Part shown: positions 7,328 through 15,746 of the stretch, piece by piece
How the letters are laid out: each line of letters begins with the position of its first letter
Position numbering within the stretch: the first letter of the stretch is position 1
Notes under the pieces: model-generated
Told to the model about the DNA's origin: nothing
What the model saw: only the letters and a program-made list of their open reading frames with translations
Databases searched by the model: none
Program-made: the position numbers and the translations under genes
Assembly (NCBI GenBank): GCA_003167555.1
Contig: PMSN01000025.1
Span: 62,001 to 126,000 of the forward strand
Length of the DNA stretch: 64,000 nt
Direction: 5' to 3'
Source: Spartobacteria bacterium
GTDB taxonomy: Bacteria; Verrucomicrobiota; Verrucomicrobiia; Chthoniobacterales; UBA10450

Positions 7328-9687
7328 GTCGAATACGCGGCGACGATCTGCTTTACGATCTCGGTAAGGCGCAACGAGACATTCCCTGGCAGAAAGCTGA
7401 GACGGCGCTCGGCCTGGCCGCGAATAAGTTTTTGGCGAAGCGCTTGGTCTTCGATGATGCATCGGGCCAGTGCGGCGACTGCCGCCAGATCGTTCTTCGC
7501 GGTGAACATGAGGGCCGCATCGCCGAGCGTTTCCGGAACCGCGGAGCTTTTGAAGGCAAGGACCGGAACGTTAAACCACATGGCTTCGATGAGCGGGACG
7601 CAAAAGCCTTCGTGCTCGGACATCGACCAGAAAAGATGGGCCGTGCGGTAATAGGCGGCCAGTTGTGCGTCGATGATACTGCCAGTGAAAAGGACGGATT
7701 CTTCCAGACCTAGTGATGCCACTACTTGACGCAAGTGCGCCACGTATGGATCTTGTTCTTCCGGCTTACCCACCAGGATTAACCGAGCATCCGGATCAAG
7801 TGCCAGGTAATGAGAAAAGGCAACGATCAAGTCGTCCTGTTTCTTGTTAGGCGCAAAGCGGCCGACGAAGAGGAGATTAGTCCTGCCATCATGAAGCACG
7901 TCCATTAACTGTGGGTCGGGAGAGATGGACCACTTATCCGGGTTAACCGCGATGGGCAGGACGCCTGGTTCTTGGAAGCCGGCATCCGCCAGCTCGAGAG
8001 CATTGTACGCAGAATCGCCGCAGGAAATCGGAAAATAAGCAGCTAGACGATGCAGTTCCTCGCGACCTTGTGCGAGGATGGCTGCGAACTCGGGTCGATA
8101 AGGCTGAAAGAACTCGGCGGGAGTAATGTTATGATAGATAAGGCATTTCGGGCCGTGGAAAGCGACGAGGTGGGGAGTAAGCTCTGTGCCGATGCTATGG
8201 TGGTAGATCGCCGCGTCGGCAGCATGCAACGCCTCCGGTTTGAAAGCATGGCATTGATGGGTGACGCGGACATCGATGTAACGGACGTAGATCTCCGATC
8301 GGAACCCAAGCGTGCGCAGCTCGTCGCGAATCCAGATGGCGTGATTCGAAATGGCATCGCCATACTCGAGGTTCGGCAGGAACTGGTTGATCGCTTTGTC
8401 CTGTTGTCCGTCGACTACCTGTGGCTCTCGCGGAGTTTCCGATTCGAACAACGCACCTTCATAGCGTTCCATGACGGCATTCCAATCGGCGGCCACTTCG
8501 GCGTAGCGTCTTCCCTTGTCGCCCAGCTCGCGCAGAGCTTTCTCGGGGGTGCGATCGAGCTCGACGAGCAGACGCGTCCAATCCTCTTCCGAGTCCGCGA
8601 GCCAGCCCGCGCCTGTTTTTCTAACTGGAATTGCAGTCGCTGGACAGCGGGCGTGAGCCGCCACCGGTTTCCCATGCAGCCATGCTTCCATCATTACCCG
8701 GGAGAAGCTTTCGTTTTGGCTCGGCTGCATCAAAGCGACACAATCACGCAGTAGCTGTAGTTTTCTTTCTTCGCTCACTAATCCCAGGTCCTCGGTGCCA
8801 TGGTCGCCACCATTCAGATCGAGCGCACCGTTGCCGGCAAGAAGGAGACGAAGCGATGAGTTAGGCCGGACGGCGCGAAATCGGGCAAAGGCGTGTAAGA
8901 GAAGCGGCACGTTCTTTCCCGCATCCTTGCGGCCCAGGTAAAGGAGAAAACGATTGGGAGGAGGCGATTGCGGAGTAGTGGAGGAATGGAGCGATGGAGT
9001 GATGGCAGGCGCAGTGCCATTCGATGCGGCTGGGACGACATCGACTTCCACACCTTCGCCTACGAGGACGGACTTGGTCCAGATGCCGGGGCCATAAAGG
9101 CGCAAAGCCAGTTCCAGTTCGCCTTCACTGTTGAAGAGGAGACGCTCGGCGCGGTAGAATGCTTCAGCTACTTCGGGCAGGTAAGCGTAAGACTCATCAT
9201 GCAGGCATGGTTGAAGGAATGCCTGGCGACCCAGGATGTCGATAGCGTGCAAGACCGGCCCATACAGATAAGGCAGCAGAATGAACGCGCGATAGTCTTG
9301 TTTGTTCTCCTTTAGGTGTTCGAGGAGCGCTGGCGCCTTGATAAGCTCGTTCACGAAGACGCTGGAATCGTCAGCGCTCACCGGCGGCACGCCCGGTTTC
9401 AGCGTCGCCGGATCCAGACTTAGCAGATTCCCACAGACTCGATCGAAGGCGGCGCGATCGCGCGGCACTACTGGGAACCGGCGCACGGCAAAACCTTCGT
9501 GCTCCATCGACAAGCCATCGGGGAGATGATTCGTTCCCCAGTCGTCCTGGTGCGAGCGGCAGCAGGTAGTCAGCACTTCCACATGATGTCCCCGGCCGGC
9601 CAGACGCGTCGCAATCTGCCAGGCTTGTTGCTCGGCGCCGCCCTTTAGCTCACGGCCGAACCAGGGGATAATGATCCCCAGCTTCAT
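7324..9687 (-). CDS. Bifunctional protein with two family 4 glycosyltransferase domains
   Basis: The 787-aa product contains two GT-B units. Unit 1 (about 1-410) opens with LGIIIPWFGRELKGGAEQQA and carries FLLYLGRKDAGKN and PSQNESFSRVMMEAWLHGKP. Unit 2 (about 425-787) carries FLPNLEYGDAISNHA, NLLFVGRFAPNKKQDDLI and SMSEHEGFCVPLIEAMWFN. Each unit has its own EX7E donor site, so two different linkages could be made processively, as in the multi-domain mannosyltransferases of O-antigen systems. Both its start and its stop take part in 4-bp ATGA overlaps with neighbouring genes, so it is translationally coupled inside the operon. Confidence 0.88.
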   Translation of the reverse strand: MKLGIIIPWFGRELKGGAEQQAWQIATRLAGRGHHVEVLTTCCRSHQDDWGTNHLPDGLSMEHEGFAVRRFPVVPRDRAAFDRVCGNLLSLDPATLKPGVPPVSADDSSVFVNELIKAPALLEHLKENKQDYRAFILLPYLYGPVLHAIDILGRQAFLQPCLHDESYAYLPEVAEAFYRAERLLFNSEGELELALRLYGPGIWTKSVLVGEGVEVDVVPAASNGTAPAITPSLHSSTTPQSPPPNRFLLYLGRKDAGKNVPLLLHAFARFRAVRPNSSLRLLLAGNGALDLNGGDHGTEDLGLVSEERKLQLLRDCVALMQPSQNESFSRVMMEAWLHGKPVAAHARCPATAIPVRKTGAGWLADSEEDWTRLLVELDRTPEKALRELGDKGRRYAEVAADWNAVMERYEGALFESETPREPQVVDGQQDKAINQFLPNLEYGDAISNHAIWIRDELRTLGFRSEIYVRYIDVRVTHQCHAFKPEALHAADAAIYHHSIGTELTPHLVAFHGPKCLIYHNITPAEFFQPYRPEFAAILAQGREELHRLAAYFPISCGDSAYNALELADAGFQEPGVLPIAVNPDKWSISPDPQLMDVLHDGRTNLLFVGRFAPNKKQDDLIVAFSHYLALDPDARLILVGKPEEQDPYVAHLRQVVASLGLEESVLFTGSIIDAQLAAYYRTAHLFWSMSEHEGFCVPLIEAMWFNVPVLAFKSSAVPETLGDAALMFTAKNDLAAVAALARCIIEDQALRQKLIRGQAERRLSFLPGNVSLRLTEIVKQIVAAYST

Positions 9688-11507
9688 CGCGCCGCCGGCT
9701 TGTAGGCTATGACTCCAAAATCCTGCGGCCCGTAAAGCAGGTCCTTCACGATTGCCAGTTCCTTTGTCCTAGCGTCGAACTTCACGTCGGCCACGGGCGC
9801 GAGGTATTCGATTTGGATCCGTTCGAACCCGTGGCTTTGCAGCATAAATTCAGCGGTCTCAGGAAAGACTGGATTACGATGGGTAGGATCGATGTTGAAT
9901 TGGGCGGCGCCAACGACCAGGTTCTTGCAATTGGGCGACTCGAAAATCGCGACGCCTCCCGGCTTGAGGATCCGCCGTGCTTCTCGAAAGAAATCCATCA
10001 AGGTCTCGAACGGCAAATGTTCGATGATGTGAAAGCCGGTCACGCCCCCCTGGCTGTTCGCACGGAGTGAGCGCATGTAATCGATCGCGTCCCGATGAAT
10101 GACCTCGAGATCGTGTTCCTTGCACTGGGCGATCATGGCCGAGTTAAGGTCTACGCCGCGAGCATCCAGCTTGTTCTCCTTAAGTAGCTCGAGCCACTCA
10201 CCGCGCCCGCATCCCAGGTCCAGGATGGGCCGGCCTTTTTCCCCCGCACGAGCGGAAGCAAGAAAGGGCAGGTAGAACTGGACACGCTTCTTGATCTCGG
10301 CGCGCGAGCCACGAAATCGGTTTTCGAAGCTGAGGTAGAATGAATCCAGCGCGCGCGCGTGTCTCTTGTCACGGGCATCGTCAACAGTAGCTCGTTTCCC
10401 GGCCGGAACCTTCGCGCGGCGATCTGTTCCCAGGATCTGCTGTAAGAGTGACTGTTGTTCGGATAGCTCTCCCTTGACGAAAATGGCGTCGTTTGCTTGG
10501 CGCTCGCTTAGTTGCTCGAGACTGTGTTGCACCGTGTCGGCCTTCGCCGTCTGTTGATCGACAAAGCCTTGCAAGTTGTTGATGTGGACGCCGAGGCGGT
10601 CCGCTTGCCCTTGCAGATTTTTCAAGTGCGCCAGCGCATGGTCGATCTGTGCGTCGCGGTTGCCTTGCTTGAACTGTGCATCCCAGTGCGCTTCCAACTG
10701 CCCGAGATGACCGCCAGTCGCATCTGCTTGTGCCTGCAAGTTTCGCAAATGCTCGCCCGCGCGATCCATCTGCAGTTGCAGGTCGTCCGCGGTCGTATGG
10801 GTGAGAGCGATCTGCAGTTGCAGGTCGTCCGCGGTCGTATGGGTGAGAGCGATCTGTTGTTGCAGGTCGTCCGCAGTCGTATGGGCGAGAGCGACCTGTT
10901 GTTGAAGGTCGGTCGTGGCTGAGTGCACGAGATTCACTTGCTCGAGCGCTTGGGTGGTCTTCACCCCGTTTGCGTCTATCTGGGCGCCCAGCTCTGCCTC
11001 GAGCCGGTGCAACTCATTTTCCTGCGCGGCGATCATCGAGATGGCGGGGGTCGCGGCCGTCATCCAGGTCGCATCGGCTTCGCGATGTTGATTGAGGGCG
11101 AGGAGCCAGCCGTTGAACCGCTCGAGGCACAAGGCAATCTCGCGCACTCTCTTGTTCAACTCGACACTGCTCTGCGCGAGCACGCCGAGACTCTCCAGCA
11201 CGCTCGTGTTGTAGGCGCCTTGTTTGCGAAACAATCCGCGCAGGAACTTCGGAATGATCGAACTGACTCGCGTCTTGCTTCGCGCGTTCTGGAGCAATTG
11301 GTCGAGCCGTTCTTTTTTCGGGTTGATGGGCTGCGGGATTTGGACTGCCGGCACCGGTGGTAAAACAGCGATCGGCGGCAAAGCCGGCGGAACCAGTGCG
11401 GGAACCCGGCGCACCCGGCGCGGCCGCTCCCTGATCCTGGCCGCCTCCGCCCGAACGCGCTCCATCAACTCGTTGACGTCGATTTCGGGGTTGGTCGATT
11501 CGATCAT
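9684..11507 (-). CDS. Coiled-coil methyltransferase, candidate chain-length ruler
   Basis: I place the start at ATG 11507 (607 aa); an upstream in-frame codon at 11525 adds six residues. Residues 1-90 contain a Pro-rich linker. About residues 90-390 are a long Gln/His/Asp-rich coiled coil containing near-identical 14-residue repeats (IALTHTTADDLQLQ type). Residues about 390-605 are a class I methyltransferase: ILDLGCGRGEWLELLKE (motif I), DARGVDLNSAMI, HIIEHLPF and RILKPGGVAIFESPN. The stop overlaps the next gene by ATGA. Known parallel: WbdD uses a coiled coil to set O-antigen length before capping it by methylation. A similar role here is an inference. Confidence 0.85.
   Translation of the reverse strand: MIESTNPEIDVNELMERVRAEAARIRERPRRVRRVPALVPPALPPIAVLPPVPAVQIPQPINPKKERLDQLLQNARSKTRVSSIIPKFLRGLFRKQGAYNTSVLESLGVLAQSSVELNKRVREIALCLERFNGWLLALNQHREADATWMTAATPAISMIAAQENELHRLEAELGAQIDANGVKTTQALEQVNLVHSATTDLQQQVALAHTTADDLQQQIALTHTTADDLQLQIALTHTTADDLQLQMDRAGEHLRNLQAQADATGGHLGQLEAHWDAQFKQGNRDAQIDHALAHLKNLQGQADRLGVHINNLQGFVDQQTAKADTVQHSLEQLSERQANDAIFVKGELSEQQSLLQQILGTDRRAKVPAGKRATVDDARDKRHARALDSFYLSFENRFRGSRAEIKKRVQFYLPFLASARAGEKGRPILDLGCGRGEWLELLKENKLDARGVDLNSAMIAQCKEHDLEVIHRDAIDYMRSLRANSQGGVTGFHIIEHLPFETLMDFFREARRILKPGGVAIFESPNCKNLVVGAAQFNIDPTHRNPVFPETAEFMLQSHGFERIQIEYLAPVADVKFDARTKELAIVKDLLYGPQDFGVIAYKPAAR
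10767..10930. repeat. Tandem 42-bp repeat inside the coiled-coil gene
   Basis: About four head-to-tail units of 42 bp, the central ones almost identical (core GCAGGTCGTCCGC with GTCGTATGGG). Forty-two bases encode 14 residues, exactly two heptads, so unit gain or loss by slippage would lengthen or shorten the coiled coil without breaking the frame. Confidence 0.9.
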
Positions 11508-11671
11508 GGTGGCCGCTCTTCGCACTCACTGTTTCGCCCGGACTATCGAAAAATTCAACCGTGGCACTGTAGTCACGGGCCCGATGGGCCGTCCCGAGAG
11601 AGCGAATGATGCGGGTATCTTCGAGCGCCCCGCAGGCCCGCGGCTGCCAGGGCGGACCGCGAACAAGAATG

Positions 11672-11744
11672 TGCACCGCGTTGGAATCGAACCAACAACC
11701 CAGTGATTAAGAGTCACTTGCTCTGCCAATTGAGCTAGCGGTGC
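11672..11744 (-). tRNA. tRNA-Lys (anticodon CTT)
   Basis: Read on the minus strand, the 73 nt fold as a complete cloverleaf: acceptor GCACCGC/GCGGTGC, TA at positions 8-9, D-stem GCTC/GAGC, anticodon stem AGTGA/TCACT with loop CTCTTAA (anticodon CTT), T-stem GTTGG/CCAAC with TTCGATT loop, discriminator A. The 3' CCA is not encoded. It lies 165 bp upstream of the coiled-coil methyltransferase start. Confidence 0.96.
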
Positions 11745-12162
11745 AAAATTTGATTTTACCTATGAAAACCCGGGCCAATGCTCCTGGAACACGTCCTTTC
11801 GCGCTGGAGAAATCGGGAGTAAATTCGGCCGCGCATTTAGGATCGCTCCGTCAGCCTTGGTGCATCAGGGATCGCAAATTACTCATCCCGGTGCGCTGCA
11901 CAATGCGGAAGTTCTGCTTTCAACGTCCGCTCGCCGGGAGGAAATCACTGGCATATCCGGTTCATTCCCCGTCGGTCAACGGAAAATACGGACTGCGCTT
12001 TTCGGAAGCCCGGCACGAACGTGATCGCCGTAGCGAGGTGAATTTGGTCCCGGCGCGGGCCGATTCGGATCGATCATCAAACGGTCGAGAAAAAGCCCCT
12101 GACGGTTTGATCGGAACGCTCTGCACACTGTCCTGCGCGGCGATTTAAACGGGCGATCATGG
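11745..12162. other. Intergenic region with no supported gene
   Basis: A 135-codon plus-strand frame spans most of this stretch but has no family resemblance, no ribosome binding site and an Arg/Ser-rich random-looking composition. I see no terminator or repeat. It probably contains the tRNA promoter, since the tRNA reads leftward from 11744. Confidence 0.4.
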
Positions 12163-13011
12163 TTAAGCCGCGACAGGAAGCCCTATCACGCCCTCTTTTT
12201 GGCTCAGTGCGCGGCGCAGTTTCGTGAGCGCGATATTCTCCAATTGACGGATCCTCTCGCGCGAGACACCCAATCTCCTGCCGACTTCCTGGAGCGTCTT
12301 CCGCTTTCCGCCGTCGAAACCGAAACGCTGGGAAATGATTTTCTTTTCTCGATCGTCGAGTTCTTCGAGCAACCCGCCGACCTCGTTCTGGAGATCTTTA
12401 TCGCGTAGCAACTCAAACGGCGTTCCCGCCTCTTCGTCCGCGACACTTTCACCAAATTCCGTCAGATCATCGTCACTAACGGGCGCGTCGAGCGAAGCAG
12501 GACGAATCGAAGCGGTCTTTAATTGCGAAACCTTTCCGCTGGCGATGCCAATCTCTTCGCCGAGCTCGTCATCGGTCGGCTCGCGGCCGAGCTCCTCGCT
12601 CATCTGGAGCGAGACGCGGCGCATCTTCAAGATCTTGTCGCCGAGATGAACGGGCAATCGGATTGTCTTGCCTTGATTCGAGAGGGCTCGCTTGATGCAT
12701 TGCCTGATCCACCACGATGCGTAGGTGCTGAGCTTTGCGCCCTTCGCCGGATCGAACCGATCGATCGCTGTCATCAATCCGATGTTTCCTTCGGAGATAA
12801 CGTCAAGCAGCGGCAAACCGAGATTCGCGTAGGCCTGTGCGATCGTGACCACGAGACGTAAATTCGAATTGATCATGAGCGAGCGCGCCTCGCGATCGCC
12901 CTTCTTGATCTTCGCGGCGAACTCAATCTCCTGCTGTGGCGTCAAGAGCGGGATGCGCCCGATCTCACGCAGATAAACCTTCAGTGCGGTGTCGTTATTG
13001 TTGGCAGTCAT
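12163..13011 (-). CDS. RNA polymerase sigma-70 family factor, group 2
   Basis: The 282-aa product lacks region 1.1 and starts directly with region 1.2 (ALKVYLREIGRIPLLT). Region 2 is complete: NLRLVVTIAQAYANLGLP, DVISEGNIGLMTAIDRFD and KLSTYASWWIRQCIKRAL, covering core binding and -10 recognition. Region 3 follows (LGREPTDDELGEEIG). Region 4 ends with the -35 helix-turn-helix TLQEVGRRLGVSRERIRQLE. Size and layout fit RpoS/SigB-type alternative factors rather than the housekeeping one. It lies immediately next to the stress island, so it could transcribe part of it, but I see no direct link. Confidence 0.93.
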   Translation of the reverse strand: MTANNNDTALKVYLREIGRIPLLTPQQEIEFAAKIKKGDREARSLMINSNLRLVVTIAQAYANLGLPLLDVISEGNIGLMTAIDRFDPAKGAKLSTYASWWIRQCIKRALSNQGKTIRLPVHLGDKILKMRRVSLQMSEELGREPTDDELGEEIGIASGKVSQLKTASIRPASLDAPVSDDDLTEFGESVADEEAGTPFELLRDKDLQNEVGGLLEELDDREKKIISQRFGFDGGKRKTLQEVGRRLGVSRERIRQLENIALTKLRRALSQKEGVIGLPVAA

Positions 13012-13062
13012 ATGGCTTTTTATGAAGTGGGTTCGTGCACGGAGTGTCGTTTAGCGCACATG

Positions 13063-13392
13063 CTAGAAAGAAATGCTGAAGAATTTGATTCCGTTCCCTT
13101 TTCCGGGGACGTCGGGATCCAGCGAAACGTTCTCTTCCGCCGTGCCATATTTCGCCGGCGCGCGAGGGTTCAGCATTTGCAGCGGATCACCGCCGCGGAT
13201 CGCGCTCGGAATCACTCCAGAAACATCACGCTCGGAGAGGGTCGGGGGCCGAGGAGGTCCGTGCGCATGATGCCTGGGCTCAAATGACGTAGGGTGCGGG
13301 AGAGCGGTAGCAGGTTTAGCGGCGGCCCGCACGGGTTGGCCTAACGTCAGAAGCCCAGTGGCCAAGCAAGCGATCAATGTCTTTGTTTTCAT
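13063..13392 (-). CDS. Small secreted protein of unknown function
   Basis: The 109-aa product starts MKTKTLIACLATGLLTLG and has a good Sec signal peptide, probably cleaved after VRAAA. The mature part is Pro/His-rich with HHAHGPPRPP and ends with a hydrophobic IKFFSISF. I do not recognise the family. The gene is preceded by a copy of the conserved 64-bp element, and the spacing from that element to its ATG (47 nt) is identical to the spacing at the gene at 20664, which also encodes a secreted protein. That conserved arrangement is the best support that it is real. Confidence 0.65.
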   Translation of the reverse strand: MKTKTLIACLATGLLTLGQPVRAAAKPATALPHPTSFEPRHHAHGPPRPPTLSERDVSGVIPSAIRGGDPLQMLNPRAPAKYGTAEENVSLDPDVPGKGNGIKFFSISF

Positions 13393-13423
13393 GTCCAAGG
13401 TTGCTTCCGTTCCAATCGTCCTT

Positions 13424-13487
13424 CCACGCCGCGTTGGTAGGATTTTGCAATGCTACTAAAGAACTGATGGGTTCTCCCTCTTTTGAG
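13424..13487 (-). promoter_or_regulatory. Conserved 64-bp upstream element, copy A
   Basis: On the minus strand: CTCAAAAGAGGGAG (13487-13474), exactly 25 nt, GCAAAATCC (13448-13440), then TACCAACGCGGCGTGG. Box 2 ends 47 nt before the ATG of the small secreted protein. The same boxes at the same spacing occur at 20696, 21162, 24140 and 27761. Confidence 0.8.
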
Positions 13488-13504
13488 ATAGTTTCTGTCG
13501 AAGC

Positions 13505-13879
13505 CTACTTCGGAGGAGCGGTCCGCGGGGGTTTCGGGCCAAAGGCGCGGGCCGTGTCGCGTTGAGGGCGATTCGTTTGGGAGAGCGCGCGCTGCCGCGC
13601 CAACTCTGCCACTGCCTGCTCCGTGTAGTTCGCGCTTGTGAGCGACGTCATGAAAGCTACAAGATCTCCAATGTCACGCTCGGACAGGGCAAGCGGCTGG
13701 ATGTCTTCGTCGAGATACGGATTCTGCAAGCCGGCGCCTTTGTTATAGTGGTCGATCACATCCCAAAGGGTCTCCTGCGAGCCGTCGTGAAAGTAAGGCC
13801 CAGTCACGAGTACGTTTGCTCGCGTCGCTCCTGCTCCGGCGCTCGTGCGTTGCTCGGTTTTTGTCCCGACCGCATTCAA
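13505..13879 (-). pseudogene. C-terminal fragment of a di-heme cytochrome c peroxidase (MauG/Ccp family)
   Basis: From NVLVTGPYFHDGSQETLWDV onward (about 13816 leftward) this is the C-terminal part of a bacterial di-heme peroxidase, ending with ERDIGDLVAFMTSL and a Pro-rich tail. The two heme motifs and the catalytic centre are absent. The preceding 20 codons have no family resemblance and lie head-to-head with another broken gene. The matching body of the same gene is found 2 kb away at 15747-16634, separated by fdhA. It is therefore a broken gene, not a functional small cytochrome. Confidence 0.8.
13685..13816. repeat. 132-bp direct repeat, copy 1
   Basis: This segment of the peroxidase gene recurs at 15810-15941, offset 2125 bp, same orientation. 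By eye I count six mismatches. The two copies bracket fdhA and a broken gene fragment. Confidence 0.9.
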
Positions 13880-14189
13880 GCGCGAGACGCTCTACGGAGA
13901 TTTCATCACTGAAGCATCGCGCTTAATGGCGGACGCTTTTGATCATTCCCTGGATAAGCCCGAAACGCTCGGACAGCTTTGTGCCAATCTTGGCCGTATC
14001 CGCCTCGTCTCATCCGCCGCCGTTCTGGCCGCGGCAGAGGAATGTTGCGATCGCGTTGTTGATTTGTACGCAAAACCCAACAGGACAATAGACCAGCTCT
14101 TCACGACGCTACACGATGGCGAGCTGGAAGCCTTCAAGCACTTCAGCGACGCTTGTCGCGCCGAGCTTCGCAGATACTCCGCTTATTGA
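13876..14189 (+). pseudogene. 3' fragment of a conserved hypothetical gene
   Basis: From about KRETLYGDFITEASRL to the stop, the frame resembles the cytoplasmic C-terminal part of a family of small membrane proteins (EASRL, RIRLVSSAAVLAAAEE, DLYAKPNRT, FSDACRAELRRY). The expected N-terminal membrane helix is missing; the upstream codons come from the adjoining peroxidase fragment in antisense. Two unrelated genes have been broken and joined head-to-head near 13,840-13,876. There is no obvious ribosome binding site for the remainder. Confidence 0.6.
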
Positions 14190-14231
14190 GGAGCTGTTGG
14201 TTCGCGCTCCTTCAAACGGACGAGAAAGGTC

Positions 14232-14259
14232 TTCCCTCTTTGGAGGTAGAAATAATTCC
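14232..14259. promoter_or_regulatory. Compressed or degenerate copy B of the conserved element
   Basis: A palindromic box reads CTCCAAAGAGGGAA on the minus strand (14245-14232) and CTCTTTGGAGGTAG on the plus strand (14236-14249). On the plus strand it is followed directly by AAATAATTCC, the same compressed spacing as copy E. It lies 92 bp before fdhA. The orientation is ambiguous, and the match is weaker than for the other copies. Confidence 0.45.
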
Positions 14260-14350
14260 GTCCTATGTCCAATGGCTAGCTAGTGCTGCGAGCGAGTAGG
14301 CTTCCGTTGTGAGTAAGGACAACATCAAACCAAAATAAGGAGAACAAACC

Positions 14351-15553
14351 ATGGCAAGCAATCGAGGAGTAGCATATCTAGGCACGGGAAAGGTCGAGGT
14401 CCAAAGTATCGACTTTCCAAAACTGATTGGCCCTGCTGGCAGGACGTGCCAGCACGGCGTCATTCTGAAAATCGTTTCTACGAATATCTGCGGGAGTGAT
14501 CAGCATATGGTCAGGGGCCGCACGACGGCACCGGTGGGAATGATCCTTGGTCATGAGATTACCGGGGAAGTGATCGAGGCCGGCCGGGATGTGGAGTTCA
14601 TCAAGGTCGGAGATTTAGTTTCCGTGCCTTTCAACGTGGCGTGCGGCCGCTGCCGCACCTGCAAGGAACAAAAGACCGGCATCTGTCTGAGCGTCAATCC
14701 GGGTCGCGCCGGTGGAGCTTATGGCTACGTGGACATGGGCGGCTGGGTCGGCGGCCAGGCAGAATACGTGATGGTGCCGTATGCTGATTTTAACCTCCTC
14801 AAGTTTCCGGACAAGGCACGGGCGATGGAAAAGATTCGAGACCTGACCTGTCTGACGGACATCCTTCCAACCGGATTTCACGGCGCCGTCACGGCGGGTG
14901 TGGGTCCGGGCTCAACGGTCTACGTCGCGGGTGCCGGGCCAGTCGGTCTTGCCGCCGCCGCTGCAGCGCAACTGCTTGGCGCAGCGGTCGTGATCGTGGC
15001 CGACATGAACGAAGCGCGACTCGCGCACGCGCGTTCGTTCGGTTGTGAAACGATCAACCTCAAAGAAAGCGGCGCGCTCGCGGACAAAATCGAACAGATT
15101 CTCGGCGCACCCGAAGTGGACAGTGCGATTGACTGCGTGGGCTTTGAGGCGAAGGGACACGGCGGGGACGTTCACACCGAAGCGCCCGCAATAGTGCTCA
15201 ATTCTGCGATGGAGATTACACGCGCCGGTGGAGCGATCGGCATCCCAGGTCTTTATGTCACCGATGATCCGGGCGCTAAAGATGAGGCGGCCAGACGAGG
15301 AGCGATCTCCATCCGTTTTGGTCTCGGTTGGGCGAAGAGTCATTCATTCTTCACGGGCCAGACACCCGTCATGAAGTATAACCGGCAACTGATGATGGCG
15401 ATCCTGCACGACAAGATCCAGATAGCCAAAGCGGTCAACGTCACTGTCATTACGCTCGATGATGCGCCGAGGGGCTATGCTGAATTCGATCAGGGAGTGC
15501 CTAAGAAGTTTGTCATCGATCCACACGACAGCTTAAAGGAAGCTGTCCGCTAA
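14351..15553 (+). CDS. fdhA: Glutathione-independent formaldehyde dehydrogenase (zinc-dependent)
   Basis: The 400-aa product matches the Pseudomonas putida-type NAD-linked formaldehyde dehydrogenase along its length. Visible features: STNICGSDQHM with the catalytic-zinc cysteine, GHEITGEV with the zinc histidine, the structural zinc lobe CGRCRTCKEQKTGIC, the NAD-binding VAGAGPVGLAAAAAAQLLGA, and the long insertion typical of this branch (GGDVHTEAPAIVLNSAME). It oxidises formaldehyde to formate without glutathione and can dismutate aldehydes. An AAGGAG lies about ten bases before the ATG. It is bracketed by direct repeats of a broken peroxidase gene and may be a late arrival here. It would supply formate, like the oxalate decarboxylase further on. 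Confidence 0.93.
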   Translation: MASNRGVAYLGTGKVEVQSIDFPKLIGPAGRTCQHGVILKIVSTNICGSDQHMVRGRTTAPVGMILGHEITGEVIEAGRDVEFIKVGDLVSVPFNVACGRCRTCKEQKTGICLSVNPGRAGGAYGYVDMGGWVGGQAEYVMVPYADFNLLKFPDKARAMEKIRDLTCLTDILPTGFHGAVTAGVGPGSTVYVAGAGPVGLAAAAAAQLLGAAVVIVADMNEARLAHARSFGCETINLKESGALADKIEQILGAPEVDSAIDCVGFEAKGHGGDVHTEAPAIVLNSAMEITRAGGAIGIPGLYVTDDPGAKDEAARRGAISIRFGLGWAKSHSFFTGQTPVMKYNRQLMMAILHDKIQIAKAVNVTVITLDDAPRGYAEFDQGVPKKFVIDPHDSLKEAVR

Positions 15554-15746
15554 AGTCGAAATTAGCGATACAATCATCGCATTTAATCCGCTCTTTGTTC
15601 AAAGCATTTCAAGTGGGGAGTGAGAAAATAGGGTCGTATTCGACGAGTCTCCACTCCCGCGCCACGTTCGAATCAGAAATCAAACCACTGTTTTGATTTG
15701 TGCGCCAGCCATCGCGCAATCTTACAGTGATTAACGGGCCTATAGC

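Noticed and set aside
10767-10930. 42-bp repeats as a CRISPR array
   Set aside because: Units are contiguous without spacers and encode heptads in frame in a coiled-coil gene.
11741-12148. 135-codon plus-strand frame after the tRNA
   Set aside because: Begins inside the tRNA gene, no ribosome binding site, no recognisable family or fold.
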